Below, piece after piece: positions 29,804 to 42,923 of a stretch of 64,000 nt of DNA (the stretch's first letter is position 1; every line of letters begins with the position of its first letter). Origin of the DNA: Blastomussa wellsi. Its lineage: Eukaryota; Cnidaria; Anthozoa; Scleractinia; Plerogyridae. The stretch covers positions 14,392,325 to 14,456,324 of the forward strand of contig OX393566.1 in NCBI GenBank assembly GCA_947652115.1, read 5' to 3'. The position numbers and the translations under genes were made by a program. Under the pieces are notes generated by a model. That model made no database searches, was not told the DNA's origin, and worked only from the letters and a program-made list of their open reading frames with translations.

Positions 29804-30060
29804 AAATTGTGACCTCTCACGCGAAAACGTTCCTAACGGTTAGCCGTTCCAATGGCTAGCAAACGGATTCAGTGAACGTATGAACGGCTAATGAAAATTT
29901 ATGCATGGATAAGGTCGAACATATGAACGGCTAATGAAAATTTTCACACGGATGAAGTCGAACGGAAACACGGGTAATGATAATTTTCGAACGGTAAAAG
30001 TCGAGCGGCTGAACGATTGTCGAAATTCTTCAAACGGTGGATACAATTAACCTATGACTA
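29804..30060. repeat. Array of ~43-bp subrepeats with leader
   Basis: The leader TTGTGACCTCTCACGCGAAA is followed by about 3.5 units built on GAACGGCTAATGAAAATTTT and ACACGGATGAAGTC. The same leader starts the array at 32466. Probably a nonautonomous element with subterminal repeats lying in an intron of the minus-strand gene. Confidence 0.6.
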
Positions 30061-30419
30061 TGAGTTCGGATTATCATCGATCGACTGAATAAACTGTCGA
30101 ACGAATTATATTATTATCAAATGGTTCACTTTTTTATTTGAAAACAATACCTTGTTACAATAACAATACACTTTCAAAAAAATACATTTTCAATTTTTGC
30201 ATTTCCCATACATACACGGTTTTTTTGGACACTGTATACAGTATCAATCTTTCTATTGTATACAGTGTATACGGTATCAAATGGCTCACTTGCAATGGGA
30301 AATAAACATCCAAGCCTCAAATAAAACAAATACTGCATGGAAAATTGAAGTCTTTTGAGAGTAAAGCCAAAAATTTCTCTTCTAAGAAAAAATAGACCCG
30401 AAGCTTCTTCTACACTCAC
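30061..30419. other. Noncoding intron-like stretch
   Basis: The only visible structure is a set of palindromic words at about 30225-30285 (ACTGTATACAGT and TGTATACAGTGTATAC). It lies between two inferred exons of the minus-strand gene. Confidence 0.35.
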
Positions 30420-30755
30420 TTGCTAAAAAACATGATGTCACACAACCATTTCGACAATGAAAAACATCTTGCTGGTCAGAGTACTGCCATTGAGTGGGCG
30501 ATGCTTTCCTTAACAATTTATAGTCAAGACAATTCCCACGACGTGCCGACTGCTTTTCGTGAGAAACAGAATAATGTGTAGACAAGCGGTGCCAATTTGT
30601 TGGCCCCTTGAATTTGCACATATTTTGCCACGTATTGACACGATCTGTAAAAAGATCACTTGAAGCTTGTCGAAACTTGATCGAGTCGACTCCACTTTTG
30701 ACGCATTCAAAAGGAGTATCCCCACGTCGGTTGCATCTTAAGCAGTGAAACGCGT
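30420..30755 (-). pseudogene. Internal exon with Cys-rich motif, unknown gene
   Basis: It is bounded by a good 3' splice site (CATTTTTTCAG) and 5' splice site (GTGAGTG). It is open throughout in one frame, encoding about 111 residues, starting with a Cys-rich block (FHCLRCNRRGDTPFEC) that may bind zinc, followed by basic and aromatic residues. Splice sites plus an open frame make this convincing coding, but the family is not recognised. It could be a host gene or a transposon accessory gene. Confidence 0.5.
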
Positions 30756-31882
30756 CTGAAAAAATGTTCTAATTGGGTATCAAACGTTGCGTGTTTGTCA
30801 AATTTCAGAGATCAGGCAACGTTTCACACAAGCGATCACAGACTGAAGTGTATTTGGCGACAAATAAATTGCTTTTTTAATACGCCTGAGAAATTTGGTC
30901 AAATTTAACTTTATATTGCTTATATACATGTAGCAAACTTTAGTTTCAAGCCTTATGCATTTTTCAAGAGGATAAAATTGAATGATTTTCAGAAAATTGA
31001 TTTTCATTCACAGCTGAGTCAGCTAGAGAAAAATAATTCGCCCCAGTGTTGGCAGCTCGCTGAGCATAAAATGTAACGTAACGCACTACAACTTTCACTT
31101 GATGTTCGGTGATGCAGTGATCTCAAACCCTGCTGTGTGCAGCGTTTTTATTTTTACACAAAACCAAGGTGTTAGATGAAACTAAACTATTTACGGTATT
31201 GTTGTTTTAACAGCACACGAAACCGCTGTAAGACTTCGAAGAAAAGCTTTATTCCGAAGAGATCTTACTGTAACCGTCTAACTACATTTCATATCTCAGG
31301 ATACACATTTGTAGTCTGTCCAGATTTACATTTTCAGTTCAGTTCAGTTGCCGGTTTTCAGACTCCAAGTTAGCCCTGGGAGTTAGAATTTACATGTAAA
31401 ACGCAAAGATTTTGTTATAGTCGTAAAACATTATAGTTTTTTCTCAAACCTTGGAAAAAATTTATAGACAAATACAATTGACAGCATGCCGGAATGCTTG
31501 TTAAACAAATTAAATTCCGACAACTTGGTGCTCTTTGACAGGTTTATGTTTTACACATTTGCTCGCCTCGGCCATCTTTTCATAACATTCAATTATTGGC
31601 TTTATTCGAGACTTGAATTTCATTTTAAGATCTCTAGCCGTGTCCTAGAATCCGAGACATCACACGTTTCAAATCATGCCAGAATGCTTGCTTCGTAGAC
31701 GCCATATTTGATTTGAAACTGGTCTCTAGTCCTTGAAAGGAATTAATTGAGAAACCGGAAGTCTGGGACGAGTAAATAAGCCTTTTTAACAGCGGAAACT
31801 CATCAAACATGGTGGCATAGAACACAAGGGAGTTCAAGGGAGTACGAACGTGAAGAAACTGAACTATTTCTGTTGTTTTCAG

Positions 31883-34644
31883 GCCACTTTACCCACAAAT
31901 TTGAAGCTTTTTACCTGCAAGCTCATAGGAGCAGTAGGAAAAAATGGAAAACCTTGGGAAGGTTGTACATTATGCTTCAAAACTTGGCAGAATGAAAGAT
32001 CACATGCAGACAAACAAACAAGCGGCAGTGTTTTTTCGAATTTCTTACACCGCAGGTAGATATGATTTTTTGTGCAAGTTTTATTAAAATATATATATTT
32101 CTGAAAATAAATAATATTCAAAAAACACTCCTGTATTATTTTTTTGTAATCGACAAATAAATATATTTTCATCAACTATTTCTTTAGGACTATTTATCCA
32201 GTCGAGTAAAATTGGAAAATTGGGAAAATATTCATTTGAGTATGTAATTAAATTAACACCTTTAGCTGTCAAAATCGTCAAATTCAACCCCACCACAACA
32301 AGCCTCAGTAACTGAACTTTGTATAACTTCACTCAGTTTGTACCAAGAGAAAAGCAAAAAGACAATATTTTTTTCAAAAAGCCCGAAATTAGCTGGTGCA
32401 AATACCTTAAAGTGGACACTAATTTAACAGAAATTGAACAGCTGAAGGAAAATTTAACAACATAATTTAATTGTGACCTCTCGCGCGAAAACGTTTAGAG
32501 CGGATAGCCATTTCGAAGCCGTTCATTACCCGTTCGAATGGATTTTAATGCCGTATGAATGGCTTGAGCATCCGTTCAAAAAAATTTACTAGCCGTTCGC
32601 ACGGCTCGAGCTATCTGTGCTGAAAAATTCATCAACCGTTTGCACGGCTCGGGCTATCCGTGCAGAAAAATTCATCATCCGTTTGCAAGCCTCAAGCTAT
32701 CCAAGGGGGGGGGGAAATTTCATGGTTCCCATGACCCTTTGCGACAAATTTGTGCTTGGCGTGGAAGAAAATTTTTTTCGGTCGGCAGTTACAAGTGCAA
32801 TTTCCATGCGTTGATTTCTCCCAGACAGAGCTTGCTCAAGGTTAGTTTCAGAATCTGTACTTTTGTTTGATGCTTTAAAAACACAATGAAACGCTTCATT
32901 GCTCAATTTTTGTTTTAAAATCTTTAGTTAGGACTCCTCTTTGTTAGGCTGTTTTGACTTGCAAATGAAGGCATGGTTCAATAACCTCCAACAATCAAGT
33001 GAGTGTCTTTGATGAACATGGGTTTTATCGTTTCTGATAATACATGAAGGCAGACGAAGGATGCCCAATATCAGATCAGCTCTCTGACTTCCTTTGACTT
33101 TGCGTTTTAGACTGGTTTGAGCGTTTCGAAATAAGGTATTTTTCAACCGTTGAGCCGCCAAAATGATGAACGAAGGTGTCAAATAATTCCTGTGAACATG
33201 GCAGCAAATCTGTCTTCAGTTCAAGTAGAAACCGTTTTGAAACCTTTTTACCCATTACCTCGATTTGTTTCGGTATGAGTTCGGCCACTTTGATGACTTA
33301 CATCTGTTTTGTGTTCATTTTTCAGATGAATCTCGATTTTTTCATCCATAGATAATGCACAGAAACGATCGCACGTACCAACTGGCGACATACCAAACAA
33401 GCCAGCCGACAAAAAAACTCCTGAAGAGTTTAGCAGCAAATCACCAGCGAGGCGAACTCTTGGATTTCACGAAAATGCAAGTCCTTCGCAGAAGGTACGT
33501 GTTTTATAACTATTTGTTTGTTCGACATAGATTCTACAAGAATTTTATCGATATATCATGTTTCATGTTTGTTTGTAAATTATGCAAACAGATTGTAAAA
33601 TAACAATGTTTTCATTTTGCTTCTTTCTCTTTGTACAGGCATCGCTTCGACTTCTTAAAAAAGCACGGTTGGTTCAATCGCCCAAGAGTCCAAAACAGCT
33701 GCCATCAGTCTCAAAGAAGTCTATCCCTTGGCAACGGAATGAGCAGGTCGCTTTAGTTCAGTTCGTCGCTTTGTTCGATGATTTGAAGAAAGATGGCTGT
33801 GAATGGCCCACGTTTGGCAATTGACACGACTATTGGGAAAAAGCTGCGGCTTTTGTCCAAGAAACTACAGGAACTGATTATAAAAGTCCAGTAAGTTTAA
33901 AGGTCATTTTATTTTTTAAGGATCATAATAACCGTGACATTTTATTATCCTGCACTAGCTGATCTTTTAAATGGTACAAAAAGTGAGCATGGGTGTCTGT
34001 TGCTCGTAAGAAAATGTCTCTTTACTTGCATGTTTTTTCAGACCTCTCTCCTTTAGGTTGCTCATTGTATAAAATGTACTTTGATGTACCTTTTTCCTTT
34101 TTATCTCATACACCACACTGAGTCAAAAATGTCGTACCCCTCATTATTGTGAGTGACCAAAAACCAACATTCTTGAAAGCATGTTTCTTTTTAATTTTTC
34201 CAAAACAATTGATGACTTAATAAAGTCTTGGGATTTATTTTGCCTTGTAGTTTTCCCTGATGTCATGTCATATTGTTTCCCTGCAGGTAGCAGTATTAGA
34301 CAACAAGTTATGATGGAGCTGAAACGGAAATATAAACAGTGGCAGAGGCAGAAGATGCTATGGGCATTACGGTAGAGCATTACTTGGAGGAATCTCCAGG
34401 CCATTCTGCTTCTTCACCAGACAACTCACAGAGACTCAGTGTGTCACCTGCATTACTTGGAAAAATGAAAAGTCTTACTAGTAGTCAAATTATTGACTTA
34501 ATGGTAGAAGGGCTGGCAGCTCTTGGAGGCGGGAAGGGAGGAGAATCATTTATTACTCCAACGACAGACATCCTGATCTCCTTGTTTGGTGATAATGTGA
34601 GAACGTTTGTACAGCTTGCTCTTCAAGTGTTGGTATTATTATAA
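31883..34644 (+). pseudogene. Decayed four-exon gene with Myb/SANT-like domain
   Basis: Exons inferred from splice sites: A 31883-32055 (TTTTCAG / GCAG|GTAGA; Cys-containing), B 33352-33494 (ends AAG|GTACGT), C 33639-33890 (TTGTACAG / CCA|GTAAGT), D 34287-34644 (CCCTGCAG). B and C join in frame and lead into a Myb/SANT-like helix set (IPWQRNEQVALVQFVALF ... HDYWEKAAAFVQ). Exon C has an in-frame TGA before HDYW, and exon D needs a frame change to reach its Ser-rich C-terminal part (HYLEESPGHSASS). The gene starts close to, and diverges from, the minus-strand exons. Product: probable DNA-binding protein, now broken. Confidence 0.5.
32466..32704. repeat. Second array of ~43-bp subrepeats with shared leader
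   Basis: The leader TTGTGACCTCTCGCGCGAAA (one change from 29804) is followed by about 4 units built on CCGTTTGCACGGCTCGGGCT and GTGCAGAAAAATTCATCA. It lies in the intron between exons A and B of the plus-strand gene. Confidence 0.6.
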
Positions 34645-36194
34645 CTGGGAACACACAATACAGATGCGAGAGAATATTAATACTGTTGGGGTGAGATTAC
34701 CTTCCAATCAAGTTGTAAATACGAAGTTTTTCTTTAGAAAACACTAATGCAAATTATCTCGGGAAAAAATTATTAAACGGGAAAGAAAAAGGGGTTGTCA
34801 ATAAGCGCCGGCGACCCGTGATATCGCCGGCTACTTAAATGTTTTCACCGGCTACAATTTGGCAGAAATAAGCGGAAAAAAAAGCCGTCATTACAAAAGC
34901 GCTTAAAAAAGAGCCCCCAGTGCCGTCTACTTTCATAATATCTCCACATACTTCAAATCTTATTGACAACCCTGCGCATGTATAAAGGAGTGATATCGTG
35001 AAACTTTGTTGAGTTTTTCAGGATGTAATACTTTATATGTGGAAATTGTTTTCCCTGATTCGTTAAGTCACAAGAATAGAACAAGTCCTGTCAGAAAAAA
35101 GCATTTCCAGGGCTGTTCTTCAACAGTGCCCGGGTGCCAGAGGGGACTAATTTTTTTGCCTTTGGTCGGTTATGAGAAAAAGTAATTTTCTTATAAAGGC
35201 CTAAGCTGGGAACCCAGGATTTTGTGGTTAGAATAAGTACCCTGTGGTTTTCCTTAGAAACTTGTAATTGTCAATTTATTTGTGACAATAAAAGATTTTT
35301 AGCTTTATTTGCAACCAATGAGTTCTTCATTTTAGTCAGTTGTCTTTCCGTTTTTACACACATACACTTACACACATTGTAATGCTATTTTACTATATTG
35401 TTGCTATGGTTTACAAAAGTAAATTCTTCAAATTGGCCTCACTTCCATCATTTAAACATAATTTGACTGGTGCTTGTTATTTATTCTGTACCAAAAAAGC
35501 ACAATACATGTACATTGTGTAAACTTACCAGCTAAAATATTATTTTATTTTTCTTTCTTCTCAGCTTTTTTAATATTTTAATTTGATGTGTCAATGTTAT
35601 TTTGACAAAAAATTGTGAAAATTCAGAGCAATAAACCACTAAGCCTATTGAACCTGGTAGTCCAGTAGCAAATTGTAAATTTCAAGCTAAAAACTGAAGA
35701 AAAACACAAATGGGAATATACAAGCTACAGGGTGTATCAATAGTGTGTAGTTGAATATACATGTATAGTATAAACATCTTCAGCAACTCAATTTTTCTAG
35801 TACTTTTAGGTACATGTAAAAAAAGTTACAATTAAAGTTCCTAACAAAATTGATCAAATGTTTTCATTGTACTTGTAAGTGTCTTTGTTTCTCTTCCACT
35901 TTCCCTTTTTACTGATTGCCTCAGTGGCAAAATATTTAAAGCTAGAAATTGGAAACATGTACTGGTACTTGACACTGGTAAGAACAATCTTTAGAATTTC
36001 TTTTCCTTAGATGGCTTGGGTTATTTTGGGCACTTTCACTCCGGGAATGTAACCTATTGGTCTCCAGGTATCATGCTGGGCTTGAACGACTATAGCATTT
36101 TCATCTCTTCTGTTTGTGGGCTCGTAAACAAGCTTTAATGGCAAAACATCCATCTTAATTAATGCCTCTTTGCACAGTTTAAGTCCACATATAC
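34645..36194. other. Noncoding AT-rich stretch
   Basis: No coding region, terminal repeat or tandem repeat recognised over about 1.5 kb. AATAAA at about 35287-35292 could end the plus-strand gene. Confidence 0.35.
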
Positions 36195-36700
36195 GTGCCT
36201 AACAGAGGGTTGGAAACGACTTACGACTGAGAGAAAGGTGGAAGCAGGTGGGCTTGCGGCAAACTTGCCACGTCACTACTTTTCAAATGCTTGGACACAG
36301 GACTTGCTATCTGTGAGGATGCACGCGTTGTTGTGGGATTGGATAATGTAAGGACTGAAGTGTTTGGTTGCAGCTGCAATAGATAGTGCCTCGATCTCAC
36401 AAGGCAGCCATGAAACTTGTGACCCTGTGAGTTTTGCACTAAAGAAACCGGCGAGGTGAAGCTTCTCTCCATGGATAAAATACAATGTGGCGCCAATACC
36501 TGGCTTCCGAACCGCCCCATCGGTGAGTATCCAAAGTAGATCATCAGGTTTTGGAAGGGTGATGGTGCGATTAGTAGATAATGCAAGCTTAGCTTCATTG
36601 AATACAGCTCTGAGGTCATCTGATCAGGTAATGACTTCATTTGACTGTCGCCTGTATACCCGGCCCAAAAAGGGAATGATTTTCATACATTTTTCCTTAG
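36195..36700 (-). pseudogene. Retroelement RNase H fragment
   Basis: Reading minus, RT-linked RNase H coding: Asp in ILTDGAVR, Glu in LPCEIEALS and Asp in ILTDSKSC form the D-E-D triad, embedded in [15 protein letters not shown]. Two adjacent stops follow FEK near 36274, and a stop also breaks the upstream part. It resembles the RNase H of Ty3/Gypsy-like or related retroelements; the RT is missing. Confidence 0.65.
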
Positions 36701-36782
36701 TACGCCGGCTAAACGAACAAAGAAGTTTTTTCAATGGAATGGTTAAGTTGCCTGTTTTTAAAGTATAGTTTGAATTTTAAAG

Positions 36783-37205
36783 GAAGGCCAAAATACCAAG
36801 TTGTCAAAAACATGGCCGTACTAAGCATACTGGGCGTAGAAAGGTACAAAGGGAAGGCCAAAATAACAAGTTGCCTAAAACACAGCCGTACTAAGCGTAC
36901 TAGGCGTACTAAGGGGTAAAGTGAAAGCCATAATGCCAAGCTGCCAAAAACACGGCCATTCTAAGAGTACTAGGCGTACTACTAAGGTGTAAAGTGAAAG
37001 CCAAAATAACAAGTTGCCAAAAACATGGCCGTACTAAGCATACTAAGGTGTAAAGTGAAAGCCAAAATACCAAGTTGCCAAAAACATGGCCGTACTAAGC
37101 GTACTAAGGCGTAAAGTGAAAGCCAAAATACCAAGTTGCCAAAAGCACAGCCATACTAAGCATACTAGGCGTACTGAGGTGTAAAAGGAAAGCCAAAATA
37201 AGAAG
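36783..37205. repeat. Satellite, about 6.5 units of ~60-75 bp
   Basis: Units share GCCAAAATACCAAGTTGCC, ACATGGCCGTACTAAGC and GGTGTAAAGTGAAA. They differ in length mainly by gain or loss of a GTACTAGGC-type 9-mer. It abuts the poly-A end of the LINE. Confidence 0.85.
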
Positions 37206-40200
37206 GTTTTTTTTTTTTAAATATTTTATTAATGTTACAACAACACTTCTTACAAAAAGAAAAAAAAATACATAGTACACTACCCTACTTACACTACTTA
37301 CAAAAATATACAGTACACTACACTAAAACATTACAAATGTTGCACTATTTGCTCTTACTTATGTGTTTTATACATTCTTTCCTTCTTTTTTCCTTAATTT
37401 CCTTAAGGGTGAAAAGCCAGTTCCAATGAAAGTATGACTATGTTATAAAGATATGTATTTGGAGGAAAAACTCTGGCATTTAATGTTTTTAACCAAGGGC
37501 TCAGGAGACCTGATTAAGCGAGGGTAGAAAAGGCTTCCATTTTTTAGTGTTACTTGGTGTCTTGTTTTCTAATAGGTGTATATGATTCAGATAAATTAAG
37601 AAGTTGTTTTGAGTTGGATGAAGTTCTCTCGATCTGCATATCCAAATGTATTGTTTAGCGAGTAGGCAACAAAAATTTATTTGGAGTTTGAAGTTAGAGC
37701 TGTCAGGCTTGAGGCCTAAAGCGGTCACTAGGTATAGATTGTTTTCTGTTGTGAGAATCTGACACGACTGCAGCCATAAAGATAGATTTTGCCAAAAGAT
37801 TGTTGTTTTTTCACATTGCCAGAATAAATGCATCAGATCTTCTTTTTCGTTATGGCAAAAGGTGCAGTTATTGTCCTCTCTGATTCCTATTTTTTTGCAA
37901 AAAGCTATTTGTCGCCAGCCGTCTGTGTAAAAATCTGAAATTAAAATCTATTAGTTTAGAGCTCCTTGTGCACGCAGTAGATGTTTGGTAGACTTTTCTC
38001 CAGTCAACAGTTTCATTTGTAGAGCTAATATCTTTGTGCCATTTCTCTTGACATGATAGTGGTCGTTCACCTTTATCTGATATTAGTTTCCGGTACACAA
38101 TTCTTGAAGATTTTTGGCTTTTTAAAAATGTATCGAAAAGGCTTTCGTGTTTTAGTTGGGTTTTGGGGGTTTGTCTTTGCAAAAGTTTCACTGCTGAGAT
38201 AATTCCATACAAAGATAGTGGTTTAACGTGAAGTTCGTACTTATTTTGAAAACTCTTTAGGGACATAAAGTTATGAGAATCATCCATTAAATGTTTTACT
38301 TGTGTGATACCTTTCAAAAGCCAATCTGTGTAAAGTACCGGTGTATTATTTATTCTAATTAATGAATTTTGCCAAAGCGGTAGAGACAGGAGGTGGTCTT
38401 TTGAAACTATTTTTCCTTCAAAGAAAGTATCTGACCATATTTCTATGATTTCTCTGACAAATGGATCTTCTATACTTAGTTTATCAATATCTTTTTTATT
38501 AAGATTTCCTTTAAAAAAGGCGTTGCCTCCATATTTTCCAAGCTCTAAATTAAAGATTGCTTTCCATTTGCTAATGTTTTCTGAATCCAGATATTTTTTA
38601 ATCCAAGAGGCTTTTAGTGATTTGTTGAAAGATACCACATCGATCATTTTGAGTCCCCCGTTTGGATAGTCGTTGATCATAACCGCGCGTTTAATTTTAT
38701 CACCTTTATCGTTCCATAAAAAATTGAAAAAAAGTTTGTTGATCTCTTTGATTACTTCATGATTTGTTTGCAAAGGCGAAAATACGTATACAAGTTGAGA
38801 TGCTACTAGACTTTTCAAAACTACTATCTTCCCTACTGAACTTAGTCTCCGGAATTTCCAACATCCTAGGATAGATTTAATTTTCGTTACTTTTTCAGTA
38901 TAGTTTAAAGAGATCGCCATATCTTGATCCGTAGAGAACCAAACACCCAGTGCCTTAACGTTTTTGTTTTGTCATTGAAAATTTTTCCTAAGCAAAATTT
39001 TTGCTGGCAGTTTGTTTTGGAGCCTATCCATAGAGCTTGGGTTTTTTTATCATTCAGTTTAAGCCCAGACATTTTACCAAAAGCTTCTATCAGAGTCAGC
39101 GATGCATTAAAAGATTCCTCGGAACCGTCTAAGATGAGGGTCGTATCATCCGCGTATTGACTTAATTTAAATTCAGTGTCCTGTATTTTAATACCTGTAA
39201 CTTCTCTTTTGTTACGTATGGCTTCAGCAAGTATTTCTACAGATAGTATAAAGAGATAAGGTGACAACGGGCAGCCTTGTCTTACTCCTCGACTTAGTTC
39301 AAAGAAATTGCTCGTCCATCCATTGTTTAAGATGCAGCTTTCAGTTTTACAATAAAAAAGTCTGACCCACTTTGACAGCGAGGGGCCAAGGCCAAAATGT
39401 TGAAGGGATTTATCGATAAAGGACCACTCCAGAGTATCGAAGGCTTTTTCAAAATCGAGAAAAAGCAGTAGCCCGGGGATATTTTTGTTTGCTGTATACT
39501 GAATGACGCTATCCAGCGTACGTATGTTATCGCTAATACATCTTTTCTTTATAAATCCTGACTGATCTTCTGATATCAGCTCGGGTAACACTGTTTTTAT
39601 TCGGTTTGCAATGGCCTTCGATGCAATCTTATAATCACAATTTAATAGTGTTAATGGGCGCCAATTTTTAATTAAGTTGGGATCGGCATCTTTTTTTGGT
39701 ATTAGTTTTATAATTCCACGCCTCTGTGATATGGGTAATTGTCCTATTTCAAAGGAGAAATTTAATGCACACGTAAGACTTTCTCCTATTTCTTCCCAGA
39801 AGACTTTGTAAAATTCACTCGGTAGGCCATCTGTACCAGGTGACTTTTCTGAGGCCATGCTATTTAATGCCTCTAAACATTCCTTGGAACTTAAAGGGCC
39901 TTCACAAAAATATAGGTTTTCATTGCTTAATACTTGTCTTGCTTGTGGAAAGAAATCCTTCGAGGAATTATTTACTTGCATTTTGGAGCTATAAAGATTT
40001 TTATAGAAATCTTCGCACTTCGTAAGATTTCTTTGTCTGATTGAATAACGTCCATGTCATTAATTTTCAATTGAGTAATTGTATTTTGTCTACAGTGCCT
40101 CTTCTCAAGGTTGAGAAAATATTTGGAGTTTTTCTCGCCCTCGTTGTACCATTGAGACTTGGATCTTAAAATCGCACCTTTTGTTTGGTATTCAATTATA

Positions 40201-41250
40201 GCTTCCAGTTCAAATCTTTTCTTTTCTAATTCTGGCCATATTTTTTGGGAGTCGTTTGCGTGTGTGTTAGCAATTTGTTCCTCGAGGATTTTGATTGATT
40301 TTTCAATTTCATCTTGCTTTTGCTCAAGATTTCGTTTTTTTGTTTTACCATAATTGATCGATACTTCTCTAGTCTTCATTTTAATCATTTCCCATAATAA
40401 ACCAGGGGTAACGGTGTCATCTTGTGCGTATTCATCCTTAGTTAGAGATATTATCTCTCTAATTTGATTGATATATTCTTCGTCCTTTAAAAAAGAGGTG
40501 TTCAATTTCCAGAACCCTCGTCCCCTTGGGTTATTATGTAGAGATATTTGCAAGGTGATCATTGAATGGTCCGTTTTGTACACAGGGACAATGTCTGTGT
40601 TGATGGCGCTACAGAGTATACTTTTGTTTACGAGAAAGAAATCAAGTCTGCAATGTATCTCCGGATTCCTTTGCCTCCATGTAAAGCGTTGTGATTCAGG
40701 ATTTTGAGCTCTCCAGACATCAACCAAATCTAAGTCCTCAGAAAATTTATTTAAGGCTTCCAGTGATTTTTTGTGTGTTTTTGCAAGGCCGCCTTTTTTT
40801 ATCCTTCTCAACATCGAGCACTAAGTTGTAATCTCCTCCTATTATAACCTCGTCGCACTGGAAATCGGCTAAATGCTCAAAAACAGAGGTAAAGAAATTT
40901 GGATCGTCGTCGTTTGGAGCGTATAGATTTACCAAAGTTAGTTGTTTCCCATTTGTTGTCATATCGCAGATTATAAAGCATCCCTCGGGATCGCAATAAG
41001 TTCTCGAAATTTGGAAGGTGATGTTGTTATTAAACAAAATCATAACACCTGCTTTTCTGCTGGAACAGCAGCTGAAAAGGGCTTGGTACCCCCATTCAGC
41101 GCGCCAGTCATGCATATTGTTTTCCGTACAATGTGCTTCTTGAATAAAATATACGGCCAATTGTTTTTTCCGAAGCCAATTGAAAAATTCTCGACGCTTA
41201 AACCTGTCCCCTAGACCCCTTGCATTTATTGATCCAATTTGAAAATCCAA
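37206..41250 (-). mobile_element. Tx1/L1-like LINE, ORF2 broken by about four frameshifts
   Basis: On the minus strand, ATG 41250 starts an apurinic endonuclease (GSINARGLGD, FIQEAHC, IIGGDYN, then LDFFLVN and KTDHSMI). The RT follows (FLDFEKAFDTLEW, RGVRQGCPLSPY, YADDTTL), and near the end a C-x2-C...H-x4-C knuckle (ending HLFWQC). Frames change near 40800, 39975, 38910 and 37865. A T-run at 37208-37218 is the poly-A tail. No ORF1 lies upstream, so the copy is 5'-truncated or lost it. All catalytic motifs are readable, so decay is modest. Confidence 0.9.
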
Positions 41251-42776
41251 TTCTTTTGTTATTTTGAAAAGAAAAGAATTTGGCAGTTTTCACCCCAGGG
41301 AAAAGAGTTACAATAATTTTTTCCGTTTTCAGCTACAGGAATATAGAATTTGTATGTAGTGCAACTAAGCGCAAAAAGGACATTTGTTAAACATATAACA
41401 TAAAACAAACAAACAAAAAAGAAAGAAATACATTTATGCTTCCTCTGTAAAAAACGTTTTCTTACTGGGTAAACTTTATGCATCTTAAGAGGCAACAAGC
41501 CGCAAATTATGATTGAAAGCTAACGAGATAAACAAAAGCCCCCCTAGCGAAAAGTTTTGGAAAAGAGATTGTCTAATCAGCGTGGGTGGGTGGGTTGTGA
41601 GTAGTGGGTTGTGGGTCGTGGGTCGTGAGTAGTGGGTCGTGGGTCGTGAGTCGTGAGTCGCGGGTCGTGGGTCGTGAGTCGTGGGTCTGAGATACCATGT
41701 ATACATACTTCTATGCTGTTTCACATGCCCTCTCTTAACAGCGGTTTTGTCCGCGATCTCTTTGTAGCATGTACACTGACTCTTAAGGGATTGTGCCAAA
41801 GATGTTACGTTATTTATTTTAATTTTTTTTATCAAGGACTGGAAATTCTCGAAACAGAAAGGATCTCACAAAACGATTTTACCGACAAGGACATCCTTTC
41901 TTTGGTTTGTAAGGATCAGTTACTTCTCTCTAACTGTCAGTTGTAGGAAATCGGAGGACTTAATCCGGAGCAAGTTCGTATGTGGAGTGTGGTCGAAAAA
42001 TATATGCTTTGCGCCGCGAACACTCAGTATAGACTGGAACCAACCAATGTGAAAAAAGACACGTGACCAGTTAGATCGCCATCTTGAAAGCTAGTCTACT
42101 AGCTTATGTTCGCAAATATGAACAAGGATGCAATACTGTAGTCTGTACCACACATTCGCCACAAGCCGAACTTAAGTCTTTCGTATTGGTTATTTCATTT
42201 AAGGATTCGAAGTAAGTACTTTTCATCTTTGTTGTTCTGTTTTCTACTCGTTCGGTTCTTGAAGCATAACAAGTAATAGGTAAATAAATTACCTGTTACC
42301 TGTTTCTTTATACGTATTTGAACTGGTACCTTTGTGAGTTTGAGACTAAGGATGATCGTTGTAACTAGCATAACATAATTTCAGTGACGTGGGGTTTCTT
42401 AGGGGAATGATTTAAAAAAAGGTGAATCATTCACAGGATATGTGTTAACCATGCTTTTATGTCACTTATGGTAAATTTTTGCTTGGTACTCCACTGTTTA
42501 ATGAATGTTAACTAATTGGACAATACCTACATAAACACAAGCAAACATCTTAATTAAATTAAGAAGACACCGTGATTAACTTTGTAAGTTTTTGCTGTTA
42601 ATGATTAATTTTTTGACTCACAACAGTCTACCTTCTGTGTATTGCCATGAATACTGCAGTAGGTCTAATTTGTTATGGGAATGATAGGCTGCGACAAAAT
42701 ACCTTGATTTGCAACAATAACAATAACCAACAGATGCACATTATGTTTGTTCATAATTGAACGTCAAAACTGAACA
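41251..42776. other. Noncoding stretch upstream of the LINE
   Basis: It holds possible 5' LINE sequence to about 41520 and a microsatellite (listed separately). No ORF1 or other gene was recognised up to the duplication at 42834. Confidence 0.35.
41583..41692. repeat. Degenerate GT-rich microsatellite
   Basis: Runs of GTGGGTCGTGAGTAGTGGGT and variants with a 7-bp base period (GGGTCGT / GAGTCGT). Open frames through it are spurious. Confidence 0.85.
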
Positions 42777-42833
42777 GTGACATGTTATCAAAACGAAACA
42801 ACTTCAATTCGGCGTATTGAAACAAAACGCTGC

Positions 42834-42923
42834 ACTGGTCAAAGGCCTGTCTTAGAGTCTACAATAACTGAATTAGTTACTGGTCAAAGGCCTGTCTTAG
42901 AGTCTACAATAACTGAATTAGTT
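42834..42923 (+). repeat. Perfect 45-bp tandem duplication
   Basis: Two identical copies begin ACTGGTCAAAGGCCTGTCTT. They are followed by an AACAAC run. The short frame across it shows no gene-like context. Confidence 0.85.

Noticed and set aside
36221..36640. 139-codon minus frame
   Set aside because: It is the +1 shadow of RNase H coding, which carries the D-E-D triad in the neighbouring frame.
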